Positions 6,195-8,694 of a stretch of 8,694 bases of DNA are shown piece by piece. Location: NCBI GenBank assembly GCA_910584115.1, contig CAJTYN010000115.1, positions 1-8,694 on the forward strand, in the 5' to 3' direction. This DNA is from an uncultured Lachnospiraceae bacterium. Its GTDB lineage: Bacteria > Bacillota > Clostridia > Lachnospirales > Lachnospiraceae. Below the pieces are notes generated by a model. It saw only the letters and a program-made list of their open reading frames with translations. It did no database searches and was not told where the DNA came from. The stretch's first letter is position 1; every line of letters begins with the position of its first letter. The position numbers were made by a program, and so were the translations under genes.

Positions 6195-7379
6195 ATGATA
6201 TCGGAAAAAATGAAATACTTTGTCCAGAATAATTCAGCCCTCCGCGTGATGTTCGAGGAAGGCGCCCGGCTCCGCGCGAAATACGGCGCCGACAAAGTAT
6301 ACGATTTCAGCCTGGGGAATCCCAACGTCCCCGCGCCCGAAGAAGTGAAACAAGCCATCATCGACGTGGTAAATGAAGAAGACCCCGTGGTGCTCCACGG
6401 CTATATGAACAATGCGGGCTTCGAGGACGTCCGCCAGACCATCGCGGAGTCCCTGAACCGCCGCTTCGGCACGGCTTTCCAGTTCAGGAATCTGATCATG
6501 ACGGTGGGCGCGGCCAGCGGCCTGAACGTGATCCTAAAGACGATCCTGAACCCCGGCGAGGAAGTAATCGTATTCGCCCCCTATTTCCTGGAGTACGGCT
6601 CCTACATCAATAATTTCGACGGGAAACTGGTGGAAGTCCCGCCGGACACCGCCACCTTCCAGCCGAACCTGGAGGAATTTGAAAAGAGGATCACCGCCAA
6701 CACGAAAGCCGTGATCGTCAACACCCCCCACAACCCCACGGGCGTCGTCTATTCAGAAGAGACGATCAAACGACTGGCCGCCATCCTGGAAGCCAAACAG
6801 AAGGAATTTGGGAGCGTGATCTACCTGATCTCAGACGAACCCTACCGGGAACTGGTCTACGACGGCGTAAAAGTCCCGTTCCTGACAAAATACTATGCAA
6901 ATACTGTCGTGGCATATTCCTACAGCAAATCCCTCTCCCTGCCCGGGGAGCGCATCGGCTATCTGGTGATCCCGGACGAGGCGGACGGCAGCGAGGAGAT
7001 GATCACGGCGGCGGGCATCGCGAACCGCATCACCGGATCCGTCAACGCGCCGTCCCTGCAGCAGAAAGTGATCGCCCGCTGCGTGGACGCCCGCTCAGAC
7101 ATCGCCTACTACGACAGGAACCGCACGACCTTATACGAGGGCCTGAAAAAATGCGGGCTGGAATGCATCAAGCCGCAGGGCGCCTTCTACCTGTTCGTGA
7201 AATCCCCGGTGCCCGATGAGAAGAGATTCTGCGAAGCGGCCCAGAAACACAACATCCTCATCGTCCCCGGCAGTTCCTTCGCCTGCCCGGGCTACGTGCG
7301 CCTGTCCTACTGCGTCGCCTACGAGACGATCGTGAACGCCCTGCCCGTTTTCGGCGAACTGATGAAAGAGTTCCGGTAG
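6195..7379 (+). CDS. PLP-dependent aminotransferase, class I/II (aspartate aminotransferase fold)
   Basis: A cytoplasmic fold-type I aminotransferase of 394 residues that would swap an amino group between an amino acid and a 2-oxoacid. Visible active-site elements: SLGNPN near the N-terminus, NTPHNPTG (176-183, with N180 as the cofactor-ring asparagine), SDEPY with D214 and Y217, the Schiff-base lysine K245 in SYSKSLSLPGERIGY, phosphate-binding R253, and C-terminal R369 in YVRLSYC, which matches the arginine that holds the substrate carboxylate. Nothing essential is missing. The substrate cannot be read directly. With IorAB and an NSS transporter in the same operon, conversion of an aromatic amino acid to its arylpyruvate is the natural reading, but aspartate, alanine or branched-chain substrates are possible for this broad family. 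It sits 20 bases after the VOC gene and 5 bases before the HD-domain gene. Confidence 0.92.
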   Translation: MISEKMKYFVQNNSALRVMFEEGARLRAKYGADKVYDFSLGNPNVPAPEEVKQAIIDVVNEEDPVVLHGYMNNAGFEDVRQTIAESLNRRFGTAFQFRNLIMTVGAASGLNVILKTILNPGEEVIVFAPYFLEYGSYINNFDGKLVEVPPDTATFQPNLEEFEKRITANTKAVIVNTPHNPTGVVYSEETIKRLAAILEAKQKEFGSVIYLISDEPYRELVYDGVKVPFLTKYYANTVVAYSYSKSLSLPGERIGYLVIPDEADGSEEMITAAGIANRITGSVNAPSLQQKVIARCVDARSDIAYYDRNRTTLYEGLKKCGLECIKPQGAFYLFVKSPVPDEKRFCEAAQKHNILIVPGSSFACPGYVRLSYCVAYETIVNALPVFGELMKEFR

Positions 7380-7384
7380 ATCTT

Positions 7385-7888
7385 ATGGAAGAGAAGATCG
7401 CCGCGCTCACCATAGAGATGATCCGCTACTATGAAAACGACCCCCGCCGCATCCAGCATTTCCTCAAAGTCCACACCCTGGCCCGCCTGATCGGCCAGGG
7501 CGAAGGTTTAGACGCCCGCACGCAGACCACATTAGAAGCCGCCGCCCTGGTCCACGACATCGGGATCAAACGGGCGGAAGAAAGATACGGACGCTGCGAC
7601 GGAAAGCTCCAGGAACAGGAAGGCCCAGGCGAAGCGGCCAGGATGCTGGAGGACCTGATATCTGACACAGACATGATAAAGAGGATCTGCTACCTGGTAG
7701 GCCATCACCACACGTACAAGGACATCCGCGGGGAGGACTACCAGATCCTGGTCGAGGCAGACTTCCTCGTCAACCTATACGAAGACCAGGCCGGCGGCCC
7801 CGCGATCGGCGCCGTCTATGAGAACATCTTTGTCACAAAAACAGGAAAAGAACTTTTCCAGATGATGTATGGAGGCAGCCTGCTATGA
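7385..7888 (+). CDS. HD-domain metal-dependent phosphohydrolase
   Basis: A 167-residue single HD domain. Metal-binding positions are in order: H25 in RIQHFLKVHTLA, H57-D58 in VHDIGI, a GHHHTY run (H107-H109) and D126 in LVEADFLVN. This is the full H...HD...H...D set, so a catalytic phosphohydrolase is likely, probably on a nucleotide or other phosphoester. The family does not allow a substrate to be named. Only a poor ribosome binding site (AAAGAG near 7364-7369) precedes ATG 7385. With five bases after the aminotransferase stop, translation is probably by reinitiation. The TGA stop overlaps the next gene's ATG by one shared ATGA. Confidence 0.88.
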   Translation: MEEKIAALTIEMIRYYENDPRRIQHFLKVHTLARLIGQGEGLDARTQTTLEAAALVHDIGIKRAEERYGRCDGKLQEQEGPGEAARMLEDLISDTDMIKRICYLVGHHHTYKDIRGEDYQILVEADFLVNLYEDQAGGPAIGAVYENIFVTKTGKELFQMMYGGSLL

Positions 7889-8400
7889 ACGTATTGATCG
7901 TAATAGATATGCAAAATGATTTCATCGACGGCGCGCTGGGCACCCCGGAGGCCCAGAAGATCCTGCCCCGGGTCATAGAGAAAGTACGGGGCTTTGACGG
8001 CAAGATCATATTTACCAGGGACACCCATGAGGAAGATTACCTGCACACCCAGGAAGGCCGGAAACTCCCCGTCCCCCACTGCATCCGCGGGACACACGGC
8101 TGGCAGATCCATGAACAGCTCGCCCCCTGCTGCACAGAACCGCCTGTGGACAAGATCACCTTCGGCAGCGCGGCACTGGGCGAACAGATGCGACAGCTCC
8201 ATGAGACAGATCCGATCGGATCGATCGAGCTGGTCGGGCTGTGCACCGATATCTGCGTGATCGCAAACGCCATGATCCTGAAAGCCTTTCTGCCGGAGGT
8301 CGAGATCCGCGTGGACAGCACCTGCTGCGCGGGCGTGACCCCCGAGAGCCATGAACGGGCGTTAAAGGCCATGGAGACCTGCCAGATCACGATCCGATAA
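7885..8400 (+). CDS. Isochorismatase-family cysteine hydrolase, nicotinamidase-like
   Basis: A 171-residue cytoplasmic hydrolase. The catalytic triad of the family is complete: D8 in VIDMQNDF, K90 in VDKITFGS and C124 in LCTDICV. D46, H48 and H65 (TRDTH, then PHC with 17 residues between the histidines) reproduce the metal-binding set of PncA-type nicotinamidases, and GTHGW after it matches the GTxGA-like stretch there. Nicotinamide deamidation (NAD salvage) is therefore the leading guess, though related enzymes hydrolyse other amides, so no gene symbol is given. GGAGG (7871-7875) lies nine bases before ATG. The ATGA overlap with the HD gene implies coupled translation and perhaps a shared role. 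Confidence 0.88.
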   Translation: MNVLIVIDMQNDFIDGALGTPEAQKILPRVIEKVRGFDGKIIFTRDTHEEDYLHTQEGRKLPVPHCIRGTHGWQIHEQLAPCCTEPPVDKITFGSAALGEQMRQLHETDPIGSIELVGLCTDICVIANAMILKAFLPEVEIRVDSTCCAGVTPESHERALKAMETCQITIR

Positions 8401-8412
8401 AAAGGAGAAAAG

Positions 8413-8634
8413 ATGCACGAATATGAAGTATATATCGAAGATATAAATCCATGCGGCGGGGACAGATACGCCCAAAAAGAGATCATAGAAGTAGAGGCGG
8501 AAAGCCCGGAAGCATATGTAAAAGAGAACGGCCGTTTTCCGATCCTGGAGAAGATCGAGGATCCTTCCGGTGATGTCATCATCGTGACGGGGGATGGATG
8601 CGGAAATTCCATCCGGTATACTTTTACGGAATAA
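8413..8634 (+). CDS. Small acidic protein of unknown function
   Basis: A 73-residue open frame with a strong AAAGGAG (8401-8407) ideally placed before ATG 8413, 12 bases after the previous stop. That makes it a real gene. I do not recognise the family. The product is acidic and soluble-looking, with no signal peptide or membrane segment. It seems to alternate beta strands (YEVYIEDI, KEIIEVEA, DVIIVTGDG, IRYTF) with one short helix (SPEAYVKENG). Two cysteine-glycine spots, NPCGGD (13-18) and GDGCGNS (60-66), could be turns or a paired metal or disulfide site, but two cysteines alone are weak evidence. Confidence 0.75.
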   Translation: MHEYEVYIEDINPCGGDRYAQKEIIEVEAESPEAYVKENGRFPILEKIEDPSGDVIIVTGDGCGNSIRYTFTE

Positions 8635-8669
8635 ATGAGTTGATCTTTCAAAAAGGAAGGTGACGCCTA

Positions 8670-8694
8670 TTGGGTGATGTAAGGAAAACGAACA
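8670..8694 (+). CDS. Likely start of the next gene (partial, cut by window end)
   Basis: AAGGAAGGTGA (8653-8663) is a strong ribosome binding site. Six bases later a TTG codon (8670) opens a frame reading M-G-D-V-R-K-T-N to the window edge. The nearby GTG 8674 and ATG 8677 hit a stop at once, so TTG is the only useful start. Only eight residues are visible and no function can be given. Confidence 0.5.

Noticed and set aside
8209..8226. Perfect 14-base palindrome GATCCGATCGGATC followed by another GATC, four GATC sites in 18 bases
   Set aside because: It lies in the middle of the hydrolase coding frame, and GATC is frequent throughout the window because of ATC codons after G-ending codons. 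No sign of a regulatory or origin role.
8635..8669. Terminator after the 73-residue gene
   Set aside because: No stable GC stem with a T-run is visible; the stretch instead leads into a strong ribosome binding site for a further gene.

Overview
The window reads as the start and most of one plus-strand operon from an anaerobic, moderately GC-rich Firmicute, probably a gut-type clostridium of the Lachnospiraceae. The assignment is inference. It rests on a ferredoxin-linked 2-oxoacid oxidoreductase, strong AAAGGAG-type ribosome binding sites, clostridial-looking Fn3 repeats and the Firmicute flavour of every protein. All nine complete genes lie on the same strand, and no gap after the leader exceeds about 40 bases. 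I see no convincing rho-independent terminator inside the window.

Layout: a perfect-consensus sigma-70 type promoter (TTGACA, 17 bp, TATAAT, 7-35) is followed by a strongly folded leader (41-95). Then come iorA (136-1917), a secreted seven-repeat RCC1-like propeller with two Fn3-like domains (1910-3646), iorB (3684-4265), a sodium-coupled NSS/SNF transporter (4282-5751), a PhnB-like VOC protein (5758-6174), a class I/II PLP aminotransferase (6195-7379), an HD-domain phosphohydrolase (7385-7888), an isochorismatase/nicotinamidase-like hydrolase (7885-8400) and a 73-residue protein of unknown function (8413-8634). A further gene probably starts with TTG at 8670 and runs off the window.

The core makes metabolic sense as an aryl amino acid fermentation module. 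The NSS transporter would import an amino acid (the family includes tryptophan and other hydrophobic amino acid carriers). The aminotransferase would make the arylpyruvate, and IorAB would oxidise it to an aryl-acetyl-CoA with reduction of ferredoxin. The acyl-CoA synthetase or transferase that would harvest the thioester is not in the window. The substrate is inferred, not shown.

The unusual part is the secreted propeller gene placed between the two subunit genes of a cytoplasmic enzyme. Its start overlaps the iorA stop by 8 bases. Two of its blades share a 60-base block with only three differences, which suggests recent duplication or conversion. The structured leader directly at the predicted transcription start is the second feature that the gene list does not explain.
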